Positions 16,165 through 25,205 are shown, counted from the stretch's first letter. The stretch: DNA of 64,000 nucleotides from Aliivibrio sp. (GCA_016764915.1 JAESQY010000104.1:62001-126000); one strand, 5' to 3'. Notes: generated by a model not told the origin, from the sequence alone. Translations and numbers: made by a program.

Positions 16165-17352
16165 TTATGACTTTCTTCTGTTTTTTGGTACATAATTCAA
16201 AATTGAAACCGGTACCTCTTTTCTTGGCGTAAAGCCTTCAATCTCTTTGCGAGTAATTAAGTGGCCTAAACGGCTCTCAATGGCGCACAGGTTTTTAAAA
16301 TCATCTTTGGATACAAACGAGATAGCTTCACCACTTGTCCCTGCACGTCCTGTACGTCCAATGCGGTGTACATAATCTTCTGCTGGGAAAGGTAAGTCAT
16401 AGTTGACCACTCGAGTTAGGTCGTCGATGTCGATACCACGAGCTGCAATTCCGGTTGCAATTAATAGCTTGAGTCTTCCCGCTTTAAAATCCCCAAGTAC
16501 TTTTGCACGCGCATCTTGGCTTCGACCACTGTGGATGGCTTCGGCTGTGATGCCGCGTTTTTCAAGTTGGGTGACCAGTTTGGCTGCGCCATGTTTGGTT
16601 TCAATAAAGATCAGCGCTTGATCCCATTGATTCTCTTGAATCAAGTGGCTGAGCAGAGCAGATTTTTTGTCTTTATCAACAGTGATTAACCACTGGTCAA
16701 TCTTAGGTTGCGCTGAGGTATCAGAAGCGATTGATATTTCAACTGGGTGGCTGATCGCCGTTTTGGCTAGCGCGCGTACCTGACTGGACAGCGTGGCAGA
16801 GAACAGCAAGTTTTGTCTGTCTAAAGGCAGGCGCTCAAGAATTTTATTAATGTCTTCGATAAAGCCCATGTCCAACATTCTGTCGGCTTCATCCAGAACC
16901 AGAATCTCAATCTCATCAAAGTGGATTGCTCTTTGGGTATACATATCCAACAGTCGACCAGGAGTGGCAACCAGTATGTCGACCCCTTCAATCAACTTCT
17001 GCTTTTGAGGTTTATAATCGACACCGCCATACATCGCCAGGGAGGTCAACGAAAGGTACTTGCTGTATTGAGCAATGTTCTCTTCCACTTGGACCGCTAA
17101 CTCACGGGTTGGCGTTAAAATCAGTGCACGAACACGTTTAGCGCGAGCTTGGTAGCCGTCGTCGAGCAGCTGTAAAATGGGTAATACAAAACTTGCGGTT
17201 TTACCTGTTCCGGTTTGAGCTGCAGCGATGAGATTTTTACCGGTTAAAACGGTTGGAATCGCCTGCTCTTGGATTGGTGTCGGTACGGTATAACCAAGAT
17301 CGTTGATGGCGTTTAAAATCGGATCACTTAATCCAAGTTGGGAGAATGGCAT
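16165..17352 (-). CDS. RhlE-type DEAD-box RNA helicase
   Basis: A 395-residue protein with both RecA-like domains of a DEAD-box ATPase: Q motif (YTVPTPIQEQAIP), motif I AQTGTGKT, motif II LDEAD, motif III SAT, and C-terminal motifs IARGIDI and HRIGRTGRAG. The short Arg/Lys-rich tail after HLITRKEIEGF is typical of RhlE rather than of SrmB or DeaD with long extensions. Such helicases remodel rRNA and mRNA during ribosome assembly and decay. It is downstream of the response regulator with a 43-base gap, so read-through from that operon is possible. Confidence 0.9.
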   Translation of the reverse strand: MPFSQLGLSDPILNAINDLGYTVPTPIQEQAIPTVLTGKNLIAAAQTGTGKTASFVLPILQLLDDGYQARAKRVRALILTPTRELAVQVEENIAQYSKYLSLTSLAMYGGVDYKPQKQKLIEGVDILVATPGRLLDMYTQRAIHFDEIEILVLDEADRMLDMGFIEDINKILERLPLDRQNLLFSATLSSQVRALAKTAISHPVEISIASDTSAQPKIDQWLITVDKDKKSALLSHLIQENQWDQALIFIETKHGAAKLVTQLEKRGITAEAIHSGRSQDARAKVLGDFKAGRLKLLIATGIAARGIDIDDLTRVVNYDLPFPAEDYVHRIGRTGRAGTSGEAISFVSKDDFKNLCAIESRLGHLITRKEIEGFTPRKEVPVSILNYVPKNRRKS

Positions 17353-17395
17353 GGGTCGTCTCAGGTAAGGGGTAAATAAGGTATGAATGATTATT

Positions 17396-18094
17396 CTACC
17401 ACGCCCCAGGAGCTAATACGTATCCTTTATTTCTGATGGTTTTAAAGCGAGGATTAACCTGATCATTATCGAGGAGTTTTTTTCTTAATTGACTTATTCT
17501 GTTATCAATTCCTCGTTCTAAACCATCGAATTCCTTACCAAACAATAAAATGGAAATTTGATCGCGAGACAGTATTTTTCCCGCATTTTTTGCCAATATC
17601 TCTAATAGGTCAAACTCAGCGCTAGTGAGGTGTATATTGACCTCATTAAGGATAACTTTTCGATTGAGTGAATCGATAGATAACGCACCAAATTGAATGA
17701 GAGGGGTCAATGTTTGGGTTTCTGTGGAAGTAGTACGACGCAAAAATGATTTGATTTTTGCCAATAAAAGACGCGGTTTGATTGGTTTTATTAAGTAGTC
17801 ATCAGCACCTACTTCGAGTCCGACAATCTGATCTATGTCGTCCTCTTTAGCCGTGAACATTAAAATGTATCCGTTGTAAGAGGGGCGAACATCGCGGCAA
17901 ATACTAATGCCATCTTTTCCTGGTAACATGACATCGAGCAGCACTAAAGAAGGTTGTTCGGCCAATATTCTTGCCTCAGCAAGTAATCCATTTGATTCGT
18001 ATGAGGCGTTGAAATTCTCTTGCTGTAGGTAGTCACAAATAGATTCTGCAATATCGATATCATCTTCAATGACTAAAATACTCTGACGGTTCAT
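17396..18094 (-). CDS. OmpR/RstA-like response regulator
   Basis: A 232-residue regulator. The N-terminal receiver has the acidic pair EDD near residue 10-12, the phospho-accepting Asp54 (LVLLDVMLPGKDG), and the conserved Thr and Lys (MFTAKED, LIKPI). The C-terminal winged helix is of the OmpR/PhoB type. The phrase PGKDGISICRDVR resembles RstA. It lies 20 bases after the intact kinase gene and forms a cognate pair with it. A triple 10-bp-spaced GTC repeat at 21334-21356 upstream of the divergent barrel gene could be its binding site. Confidence 0.92.
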   Translation of the reverse strand: MNRQSILVIEDDIDIAESICDYLQQENFNASYESNGLLAEARILAEQPSLVLLDVMLPGKDGISICRDVRPSYNGYILMFTAKEDDIDQIVGLEVGADDYLIKPIKPRLLLAKIKSFLRRTTSTETQTLTPLIQFGALSIDSLNRKVILNEVNIHLTSAEFDLLEILAKNAGKILSRDQISILLFGKEFDGLERGIDNRISQLRKKLLDNDQVNPRFKTIRNKGYVLAPGAW

Positions 18095-18114
18095 TTTTCT
18101 TCCATTTAAAAAAA

Positions 18115-19740
18115 TTAACGTGACACTGTTATAGGGATAGTAATTTTCACATTTACGCCGCCAATACTACTATCCTCAATCCATACGCTGCCATGATGCC
18201 AGAGAACAATTTGTTTCACAATTGCTAAGCCAAGCCCAGTTCCACCTGAATTACGAGAACGGCTATGATCTAAGCGAAAAAAGGGTTCAAACACTTTTTT
18301 CTTATATTCATCCTTGATTAAAGAACCATCGTTTTCAATGGTAATTTGAAACTGGTCATTGAGTATCTCAGTGTAGACATTGATGGTGCTTAAGGCGTGT
18401 TTATAGGCGTTTCTAATGACGTTATCTATCATTCTTTTGAAATAAAATGGTTCAATGGGAACCAATACCTTTTGAGATAAGTGGGTGATATTTATGGTGG
18501 TACGATGCTCATAATCGGTCCACTCTTGGCTGGCGTTATTGAACCACGTTGTTAGTTCGGTGGCGACCAATTCAAAGTTAGGTTGTTCTTTATCAAAGCG
18601 CGCGTATAACTCCATTTCATCAGACATAATCCGGATTTCCGAAATGGCTTTTTCAATGCGCACTATCTGCTTATCTCGTTGTTTTAATGATGGGTTCCTA
18701 AGTAACTCAATCGCAAATTCGACTCTTGTTAGAGGGGTTCTCAGTTCATGAGAGACAGCACTGTTTAGCATGATGTTGTTGTCATACAGTGTCTCGATTT
18801 TTTTTGCCATATTGTTAAATGTAGTGGCTAGCCCATTCAAATTGCTGCCTTTAAAAATAGCTGAGCGGCTAGATAGGTCACCGTTACCAAACTGCTTTGT
18901 GGCTTTAAGAAGTGAGGCTGAAGTACGCCAAGAGGGAAGCAACCAGATGATCAAAGGCAAAAAAAGTGATATGCCAATCAGGATAAAAAAGCGTATCAGT
19001 ATATTATTATTTACACTCTCTTCGATTACGCTATAAAGCGGACCTATGCTTACTACTGAGTCGTGATTGGGCATCTTTTTTAAGATATATTCAGGAATGC
19101 CTCGTTGATTTTGTGGGTCAAGATACTGAAAAACAATCTCTTGCTGGAGTAGATCATTTCGTTGGATTTTCGAGATTTTGGGGTCGTTTAAGGTGGTCAT
19201 TTTAATAGAAACTGAAAAGTAGTGGTCTATCTGTTTCATTCGGTCCAGCCACTCAGTTGGAGGTATGGCTAAAAGATCCTGAAAGATGAGGTTGAGAATG
19301 GCGGTTACTTCATCTTGTTGTGGTGTTTGGTGCATTGGATCGGCAATGTCCATGTCACCGATGACTAAAATGAAACCGTCATCGTTTAGTTGATGATAAA
19401 GTTCTGTTTTTTCTGCAATAAACAGGGTTTTTCCTAGTGCTAGGATATTAGATTGCTTTGGGGTGAGAGTTAATTTCTCTCTTTTTTTAAGCATCAAAAC
19501 ATAATTGAATTTCGATTGCAGGTCATTCAAGGCTTTTACTTTCTGATCTTTATGGAGTGTATTGAGGTGCTCGACTAGCATGAAAACGGCACCAGCTGAA
19601 CGATAGCTTTCAATCTCTTCAAAATAACCAGCTTGATCAAGCCATAATGAGTTGAGCACAGGCAGCAGGAACGTGAAGCTGACAAAAACGGCCAGTGAAA
19701 TGATGAGCATCAATTGGATTAATATGTTACGAAAGAACAT
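18115..19740 (-). CDS. Sensor histidine kinase, catalytically intact (RstB-like plan)
   Basis: A 541-residue kinase with an N-terminal transmembrane helix (about 5-30), a periplasmic sensor of about 220 residues, a second helix (about 248-268), a HAMP region, an H-box with His331 (SHELRTPL), an N-box (DNVIRNAYKHA) and a G-box (GGTGLGLAIV). It phosphorylates the regulator encoded immediately downstream. Its start overlaps the end of the upstream homologous but degenerate kinase gene by 14 bases, so the two are co-translated. The stimulus is unknown. Confidence 0.92.
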   Translation of the reverse strand: MFFRNILIQLMLIISLAVFVSFTFLLPVLNSLWLDQAGYFEEIESYRSAGAVFMLVEHLNTLHKDQKVKALNDLQSKFNYVLMLKKREKLTLTPKQSNILALGKTLFIAEKTELYHQLNDDGFILVIGDMDIADPMHQTPQQDEVTAILNLIFQDLLAIPPTEWLDRMKQIDHYFSVSIKMTTLNDPKISKIQRNDLLQQEIVFQYLDPQNQRGIPEYILKKMPNHDSVVSIGPLYSVIEESVNNNILIRFFILIGISLFLPLIIWLLPSWRTSASLLKATKQFGNGDLSSRSAIFKGSNLNGLATTFNNMAKKIETLYDNNIMLNSAVSHELRTPLTRVEFAIELLRNPSLKQRDKQIVRIEKAISEIRIMSDEMELYARFDKEQPNFELVATELTTWFNNASQEWTDYEHRTTINITHLSQKVLVPIEPFYFKRMIDNVIRNAYKHALSTINVYTEILNDQFQITIENDGSLIKDEYKKKVFEPFFRLDHSRSRNSGGTGLGLAIVKQIVLWHHGSVWIEDSSIGGVNVKITIPITVSR

Positions 19741-21265
19741 TGGGTATCTCCAATGTTATTGTACCGTTTGACGTATTATGAAGAATTGCCCCTTTATGCT
19801 GTTGAGCAAGTTGCAACAAATATTGTCCACTAAGTTCTGTCAGCATAGTAGCGCTTGCCTTATTGTCATTTTGATAAGTGGTAATCTGGCTCACTTGTGG
19901 TGTGATGGTGATATGAAGCTCTAATGCATTAGGTGTCGGTAGTGAGAGGCGTAGCATATTCAAAATGGCCATATTCAAATAGTAAGGGTCAACATCTATT
20001 TTAATCTTGGGTTTTATATCACTTGCTGAATGGTTGACAATGATTAGCTTGTTATCAAGCTGCGCTTGCCACTGAGAAGATTGTGTATATACCCATTCAC
20101 TTAATTTAATGCTAACAATATTTAGGTTCTCTTTTTCTCGGTTAAACTTTCCAATTAATAAAATGAGTGAGGTGATATCACGCATCTCATTAACTGATTG
20201 CTCCATTTGGTCTAAGGTTTCATTTTGAGACGTCGAGCTTTGTTTGTATTGTTCTAACTGTGACTCTATTTTGTCCAAGGGCTGTTTGAGTGCTTTTGAG
20301 GAGGTGTGGATCAATTGTTGGTTGTTATAAAAAAGTTGTTCCGTTCGTTGTGCCATTTGATTAAAAGTGCGCGCTTGAGGGTTGAGCAAGCTGGCAAACA
20401 GTATAGGCACTCGGCTGGAATAATCTTGAGCACTGAACTTGCTGGTGATCTGATTTAAATAACTTGTTGAACGCCAAGTAGGTAATAACCATAATAGTAA
20501 TATCAACGCAATGAAGACTCCGATAGCAAGAAATATTGATATATTACCTGCAACCAATTTATCAGTGATAAAAGGGGCAATAGGCCCACCAATTAAGACG
20601 TAACCACTGGGGAGCTGTTGATAAAACCAGTTAATTCCAGAACCATACTGATAACCCTCTTGTGCGACCTGAGTCACCAATCTACCTTGCTGAAGCTGTG
20701 TCATTTCATCTTGGTCTAAAGATACTTCATTGATAGGTAAAACGGCTATTGGATAGCGAAAATCAGTCGTTAACTGTGTAGTGAGAGTATCCCAATACTC
20801 TGGGGGAGTGTCATTGATTTTTTGGGTGAGTAAAAAAACTGTACCCATTATTTCACGTTGAGAAAAGGATAAGGAGGATGCTTTAGGCGTATCGGCATTA
20901 CCGACGATAAGAACACGGTTTTCAGTTAATAATTTGTATGAAAACAGAGTCTCAGGATGAACCCAGAAATCATTTTGTTTTAGTGTATTGAGTTGTGATT
21001 CAGTGAGGTTTAATTCATCAAAGCTATCAACTGTTACCGCGTACGGGAAATTATCCAGATTAATATGATTCGAAGCTTCATCACTTGTTTGCGAGTTTAA
21101 TTGCTCTGCGAGTATGTTAGCGACACCTTGGCTTCTTAATGTTTGAAATTTTACTTGTCCTGGTTGTAACCAAATCGGTTCTAGTAGTGGCATGACATAA
21201 TTTGGCACGGCATATAAAAGCAATAACATAATGGACAACAGTTGTACGATAAAAAAACGGTTCAA
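19727..21265 (-). CDS. Degenerate histidine-kinase homologue (pseudokinase sensor)
   Basis: A 512-residue protein aligning with its neighbour kinase over most of its length: both have the N-terminal helix, a periplasmic domain with the same PPEYWD/PPTEWLD block, a second helix followed by LLPTWRS or LLPSWRT, and a HAMP-like FNQMA. At the H-box the neighbour's HELRTPL becomes KALKQPL: the phospho-acceptor His is Lys324. The N-box Asn is Leu, and the glycine box is absent (SGQYLLQLAQQ). The shell is kept but the chemistry is gone, so it probably works as a sensing or regulatory partner that heterodimerises with the active kinase. The frame is open and long, so it is not a decaying pseudogene. 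Confidence 0.85.
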   Translation of the reverse strand: MNRFFIVQLLSIMLLLLYAVPNYVMPLLEPIWLQPGQVKFQTLRSQGVANILAEQLNSQTSDEASNHINLDNFPYAVTVDSFDELNLTESQLNTLKQNDFWVHPETLFSYKLLTENRVLIVGNADTPKASSLSFSQREIMGTVFLLTQKINDTPPEYWDTLTTQLTTDFRYPIAVLPINEVSLDQDEMTQLQQGRLVTQVAQEGYQYGSGINWFYQQLPSGYVLIGGPIAPFITDKLVAGNISIFLAIGVFIALILLLWLLPTWRSTSYLNQITSKFSAQDYSSRVPILFASLLNPQARTFNQMAQRTEQLFYNNQQLIHTSSKALKQPLDKIESQLEQYKQSSTSQNETLDQMEQSVNEMRDITSLILLIGKFNREKENLNIVSIKLSEWVYTQSSQWQAQLDNKLIIVNHSASDIKPKIKIDVDPYYLNMAILNMLRLSLPTPNALELHITITPQVSQITTYQNDNKASATMLTELSGQYLLQLAQQHKGAILHNTSNGTITLEIPNVLS

Positions 21266-21329
21266 TGCCTATCCCTCGCATCGGTAATATGGACTAATCC
21301 TATCACTATATATTTGAACGATAGATTTA

Positions 21330-21357
21330 AAATGTCGATTTTTGTCAGGTTTTGTCA
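21330..21357 (+). promoter_or_regulatory. Three GTC half-sites at exact 10-bp spacing
   Basis: AATGTCG, then TTTTGTCA at 21340-21347 and again at 21350-21357, put GTC at 21334, 21344 and 21354. OmpR-family regulators bind tandem half-sites about one helical turn apart. The repeats lie between the degenerate kinase and the barrel gene, so they could control either or both. Confidence 0.5.
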
Positions 21358-21520
21358 TGGAGAAAAAAGCTCACATGATACATATCAATCAGTTATGGCT
21401 TGCCGGCCTTTTGTTTGCAGACCTAATAAGACATTTAAACACACACTTTGAAACTCCTGTCTTCGAATTTTGATACCGTGGTTTTGACATAAAATTACGC
21501 GACTTAAATGGAGAGTTGGA

Positions 21521-22096
21521 ATGAAAAAGAGTGTTGTGTTGATTGCTGGTTTACTCGCTTCAGGGATTGTGCAGGCCAATGGTTGGACAGGAAATGTTAA
21601 TTTGTTTGCTGGTAACAAATCATTAGACAGTGGTTGGGGCGAATTTAATTCACAGGCTGAATTTGGCATTATCAGTGATTTTGGGCACAGTAGCTGGCCT
21701 TTTCTTATTGCGATTGATGTTTTTGGTGGTGGTGATGATGCCGATGGAAAAGAGAATAATAGTAGCAGTGATTTGAAAGTTGATGCGGTAACATCTGAGA
21801 TCCATATTGGCATTAGACGTTATTTTGAGCTTAATTACGCAATTTCGCCATATGTGGGAGGAGGTATCTCTAGAGGTTATGCACATCGAGAGATAAAACA
21901 ATCCGATGGTAAATATAAGGATAAAAATGATACTGGATACGGTCCTTGGATCGGCGGTGGTGTGGTATGGCGTCCGTGGAAACACATGAACGTTGGATTC
22001 GATGTTCGTTATTCAACGGTTAAAGTCGATCTGTTTGAAAAAGATCAAGATGCAGGTGGCATGCATGCGGGGATTACGGCAGGGTTTCATTGGTAA
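21521..22096 (+). CDS. Outer-membrane beta-barrel protein
   Basis: A 191-residue protein with a signal peptide (about 1-19, IVQA before the cut) followed by alternating beta-strand pattern and Gly/aromatic residues, ending in the C-terminal aromatic signature GFHW recognised by the BAM complex. Size suggests an eight-stranded barrel of the OmpA/OmpW size class. A soluble-looking loop is rich in Asp, Gly and Ser (about residues 70-85). It diverges from the two-component operon and probably belongs to its regulon. Confidence 0.78.
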   Translation: MKKSVVLIAGLLASGIVQANGWTGNVNLFAGNKSLDSGWGEFNSQAEFGIISDFGHSSWPFLIAIDVFGGGDDADGKENNSSSDLKVDAVTSEIHIGIRRYFELNYAISPYVGGGISRGYAHREIKQSDGKYKDKNDTGYGPWIGGGVVWRPWKHMNVGFDVRYSTVKVDLFEKDQDAGGMHAGITAGFHW

Positions 22097-22122
22097 TGAT
22101 TTTTCTTTCTAGATGATCAAAT

Positions 22123-22153
22123 AAGCGAAGCTCTATACAGCTTCGCTTTTTTT
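22123..22153 (+). terminator. Rho-independent terminator
   Basis: A 10-bp perfect stem AAGCGAAGCT / AGCTTCGCTT with a six-base loop, followed by seven T. It ends the barrel gene transcript. Confidence 0.88.
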
Positions 22154-22247
22154 GATTCATAAAAATGCTTGTCCAGTTTTCGGTTGTGATAATCAGCGGC
22201 ATTGTTAATACTTTGGGTATGAGTGGATACAGACGGATTTGACTTAC

Positions 22248-23306
22248 ATGTTAATTACCCAGCAGAGTAAAATAGACACCTACTATCAAGCATTAGTAGA
22301 ACGAGCAACGGATTTTGTCGGCATTTTTTATGTTGGCGTCAAAACCACATCGGTTTTTTGTATTGCGACTTGCCATGCTAGAAAACCGAAAAAAGAGAAT
22401 GTTGAGTTTTATACCTCTTTCAAAGAGGCGCTTGATGCTGGTTATCGACCCTGTAAAGTGTGCAAGCCAACAGAGAATGCCAACCAAGCCCCTGAACCTG
22501 TTGAGCGGGCGATTAAGATGGTGAAAGACAATCCAAAAGAGAAGGTCACGGATTATCAGTTGAAACAGTGCGAGATCAGCCCAGAGTTGGTTCGCCGCTG
22601 GTTTAACAAACACTATGGTATGACGTTTCAAACTTTTCAGCGGATGTATCGAATTAATAACGCACTAAAAGAGCTAAAAGATGGAAAAAATGCCACTAAT
22701 GCGGCTTTTGACTCTGGTTATGAATCGCTGAGTGGGTTTGGTTATACCTACAAGAAAGTGGTGGGGAAGTCGCCAAAAAACAGTATTGAACATTCAGTGA
22801 TCTTAATCAGTCGATTAACGACCCCACTAGGACCTATGTTTGTTTGCGCGACAGATAAAGGAATATGCCTGCTAGAGTTTGTTGACAGAAGAATGTTAGA
22901 GACAGAATTTAAAGATCTGCAACGACTGCTTAAAGCCAAGATCATAACGGGTGAAAACCAGCATATTAAGCAGACTAAAAAGGAAATGGGAGAGTATTTT
23001 TCAGGTCAAAGAACCCATTTTGATATCGCCCTAGATACGCCTGGCACCGAGTTTCAAAATAGTGTATGGAACTGCTTGCATCAAATTCCATACGGTGAAA
23101 CACGCAGCTATCAGCAACAAGCAGAGAGTATTAATAACCCTAAAGCGGTGAGAGCGGTGGCATCTGCCAATGGATTTAACCGTATTTCGATCATCATTCC
23201 ATGCCATCGAGTGATTGGGAAAAACGGGAAACTGACAGGCTATGGCGGTGGTCTAGAGAGGAAGCGTTGGTTGATCGATCATGAAAAAGCGCACAGAGTG
23301 AAGTGA
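22248..23306 (+). CDS. ada: Ada: methylated-DNA repair protein and activator
   Basis: A 352-residue bifunctional protein. From the ATG at 22248 the four zinc cysteines fall at 38, 42, 69 and 72, exactly as in E. coli Ada, which supports this start over the in-frame TTG at 22239. Cys38 takes methyl groups from phosphotriesters and turns the protein into an activator. An AraC-type helix-turn-helix follows (RRWFNKHYGMTFQTFQRM). The C-terminal O6-methylguanine transferase has the PCHRV active site (Cys319). It therefore repairs alkylated DNA and induces the adaptive response. It stands alone here, without alkB or alkA nearby. Confidence 0.94.
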   Translation: MLITQQSKIDTYYQALVERATDFVGIFYVGVKTTSVFCIATCHARKPKKENVEFYTSFKEALDAGYRPCKVCKPTENANQAPEPVERAIKMVKDNPKEKVTDYQLKQCEISPELVRRWFNKHYGMTFQTFQRMYRINNALKELKDGKNATNAAFDSGYESLSGFGYTYKKVVGKSPKNSIEHSVILISRLTTPLGPMFVCATDKGICLLEFVDRRMLETEFKDLQRLLKAKIITGENQHIKQTKKEMGEYFSGQRTHFDIALDTPGTEFQNSVWNCLHQIPYGETRSYQQQAESINNPKAVRAVASANGFNRISIIIPCHRVIGKNGKLTGYGGGLERKRWLIDHEKAHRVK

Positions 23307-23358
23307 GTGTATAGCCCTAAACCGCAGAGCTATCTTTAACTACTGTGTGGAGGAGGTG

Positions 23359-23607
23359 TTAGGCATTGTGATGATCTTTGAGTTTCTGATACAAACTGTC
23401 TTTTAAAGCCGCTCGTTGCAGCTTCAGTTGCGTCATGTGCTCGTCATCAGTGGGGCTGCCGGCGATTTCAAGCTGCCTAATGTCATAATCGAGTTGGTGA
23501 TATTGCGCCGCATTGTCTTTAAATGTTGGATCATCGTGATTGAGATGAACAATGTCATATTTCATTTCTGGGAAGTCGAGAATAAGAGCGTGATTTTCAT
23601 TTAACAT
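23359..23607 (-). CDS. YdcH-family (DUF465) small protein
   Basis: An 82-residue charged, helical protein containing LDYDIRQLEIAGSPTDDEHMTQLKLQRAALKDSLYQKL, which matches DUF465/YdcH. Members are about 70-80 residues and probably form antiparallel coiled coils; function is not established. A site AAGGAAT precedes the ATG. It is convergent with ada. Confidence 0.82.
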   Translation of the reverse strand: MLNENHALILDFPEMKYDIVHLNHDDPTFKDNAAQYHQLDYDIRQLEIAGSPTDDEHMTQLKLQRAALKDSLYQKLKDHHNA

Positions 23608-23762
23608 CTTGATTCCTTTTAAAAGCTTGTAGAAAAAATATAGCGAGTATCATCGATAAAAACAAGTGAAAGAGATTTCAAAGTAGCACTACTGAATGGA
23701 TATGACATTGTTTTTAGTCAATGGCATGCACAGTTTGTGTCTCCACTCTATGTTTGGTTCTT

Positions 23763-24194
23763 TTATTCCTCCCACAATACCGCGCCTTTTCCCTCTTTGG
23801 CTAATACATCGTCAGGGTTTCGAACTTTGCAATAATCCATCGATAAACAACCGCAGCCAATGCACTGGTCCAGTTCATTTCTTAAGTGGGTCAAATGCGC
23901 GATACGTTGGTCTAATTGCGTCTTCCAACTATTCGCGAGTTGCTGCCATTGAGTCTTTGTGGGCGCGTCATGGGCGGGAAATTTAGAAAATGCAGATGCT
24001 ATCTCAATAAGAGACATTCCGATGTTTTGTGCGGACTTAATCGCCGCAATCCTACGTAATACCCCACGTTGATAACGGCGTTGATTACCACTATTTCGAT
24101 GACTGGAAATGAGCCCTTTCTGTTCATAAAAATGGAGTGTAGATACTTTTACGCCGGCTCGTTTTGCCACATCACCAACACTGAGCTCTGCCAT
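23763..24194 (-). CDS. soxR: SoxR redox-sensing activator
   Basis: A 143-residue MerR-family protein with an N-terminal winged helix (VGDVAKRAGVKVSTLHFYEQKGL), a dimerisation helix, and a C-terminal cluster C-x2-C-x-C-x5-C (Cys111, 114, 116, 122) that holds the [2Fe-2S] centre of SoxR. Oxidation by redox-cycling drugs makes it untwist promoters with a 19-bp spacer. Just such a promoter lies 46 bases upstream, on the other strand (24240-24270). No soxS-like gene is next to it. Confidence 0.93.
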   Translation of the reverse strand: MAELSVGDVAKRAGVKVSTLHFYEQKGLISSHRNSGNQRRYQRGVLRRIAAIKSAQNIGMSLIEIASAFSKFPAHDAPTKTQWQQLANSWKTQLDQRIAHLTHLRNELDQCIGCGCLSMDYCKVRNPDDVLAKEGKGAVLWEE

Positions 24195-24239
24195 GATTGT
24201 TCCTTTAATCTGCAGTAGATAGTTATTTCAAGTAAACTG

Positions 24240-24270
24240 TTGACCTAAAGTTTAGTTGAGGTTTTACACT
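24240..24270 (+). promoter_or_regulatory. SoxR-type promoter with 19-bp spacer and SoxR box
   Basis: TTGACC at 24240-24245 and TACACT at 24265-24270 are separated by exactly 19 bp, the overlong spacer typical of MerR/SoxR targets. Within it CCTAAAGTTTAGTTGAGG (24244-24261) matches the E. coli soxS box CCTCAAGTTAACTTGAGG at 15 of 18 positions as I remember that consensus. Transcription would run rightward, away from soxR. Confidence 0.8.
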
Positions 24271-24326
24271 CTAGCACAATTAATTCGAAATACTGCTCAT
24301 TGGATTGAGTTGTTTAGGAGTCAATA

Positions 24327-24434
24327 ATGGAACTATTACAACAAGCCAAAACATATCGCTTATTAATTGGTAATGATATTGATGAAACCTTGGCAATCAG
24401 AGCAACCCGCTGTAATGCAATCAATATAAAATAA
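24327..24434 (+). CDS. 35-aa ORF downstream of the SoxR promoter
   Basis: ATG at 24327 has a strong site (TTAGGAG, seven bases upstream) and opens 35 codons to TAA at 24432-24434. The product is polar (MELLQQAKTYRLL, then GNDIDETLAIR) without signal or membrane span. It starts about 55 bases after the SoxR-type promoter and is the only reading frame before a weak GTGA/TCAC hairpin and T-run at 24467-24490. It could be a genuine redox-induced small protein or the 5' stub of a lost efflux or oxidoreductase gene. I recognise no family. Confidence 0.5.
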   Translation: MELLQQAKTYRLLIGNDIDETLAIRATRCNAINIK

Positions 24435-24481
24435 ATGTGATTGGATGAGCGTATGGTTCTGATCTTGTGATCGTTTAGTCA

Positions 24482-24994
24482 CTATTTTTTGAACAGACGA
24501 GCAAACCAAGATGGTCGACTCTTTTGACCTAAATAGTAGACTTTCATTAATGTTTCGATGCCTTGAACGTTTGATTTCTGTTCAACGTTGGCCTGTAAGT
24601 TGGCAATTCTAGTCGCATGTTCATGACAGAAACTGAACTCCATCTGATTATAACCCATCACCAAAAACCACAGAGTGGCATTAAGTTCTAATTGAGTGAG
24701 GTCGTTGGACTCAAATTTTGTGGCATGTTCAGTCTCAAGGGATTGGTTAAATACGTTATGCATAGCTATCAAAGAGTCTACATTAGTCTCTACTTGAGTA
24801 ATGGCGGCAAGTGTTACTTTGGTGAGTAATCCCATCAGTAATCCGTTGGGATCCTTTTCTGGATATTTATTTAACGCATGCTGGTACAAAGATAGATTGA
24901 TGCTATCAAATTGCTGGAGTTGTTTCGTCATCTTATCGGAGAGAAATATCTGAGATAAGCCAAGTTTTTCAAGGTGTTCAATGAGAGCTGACAC
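24482..24994 (-). CDS. Hypothetical 170-aa cytoplasmic protein
   Basis: A soluble, helical 170-residue protein with no signal peptide or membrane segment. The middle has a His/Cys segment (FSFCHEHATRIANL). The C-terminus is basic (SWFARLFKK). I recognise no domain. It is convergent with the SoxR-dependent ORF and divergent from emrD with a 211-base gap. Confidence 0.6.
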   Translation of the reverse strand: MSALIEHLEKLGLSQIFLSDKMTKQLQQFDSINLSLYQHALNKYPEKDPNGLLMGLLTKVTLAAITQVETNVDSLIAMHNVFNQSLETEHATKFESNDLTQLELNATLWFLVMGYNQMEFSFCHEHATRIANLQANVEQKSNVQGIETLMKVYYLGQKSRPSWFARLFKK

Positions 24995-25205
24995 AATGAC
25001 CTACGAACATATAAAATAAAGTTTCAGCATAATAAATCGCTTCTAAATGAATTAAAAGTGGCAATATCATAAAATGAAATAATGCATTAGAAAAAATAAT
25101 CTATCCCATTATAAACCATCTTGATATTTATATAATAAAAGCTTGTTCCAATAAAGCCTTGGCCCTATTATCTCGCCCCTTGATTTCCTAATCGGTTTAG
25201 GAAAC

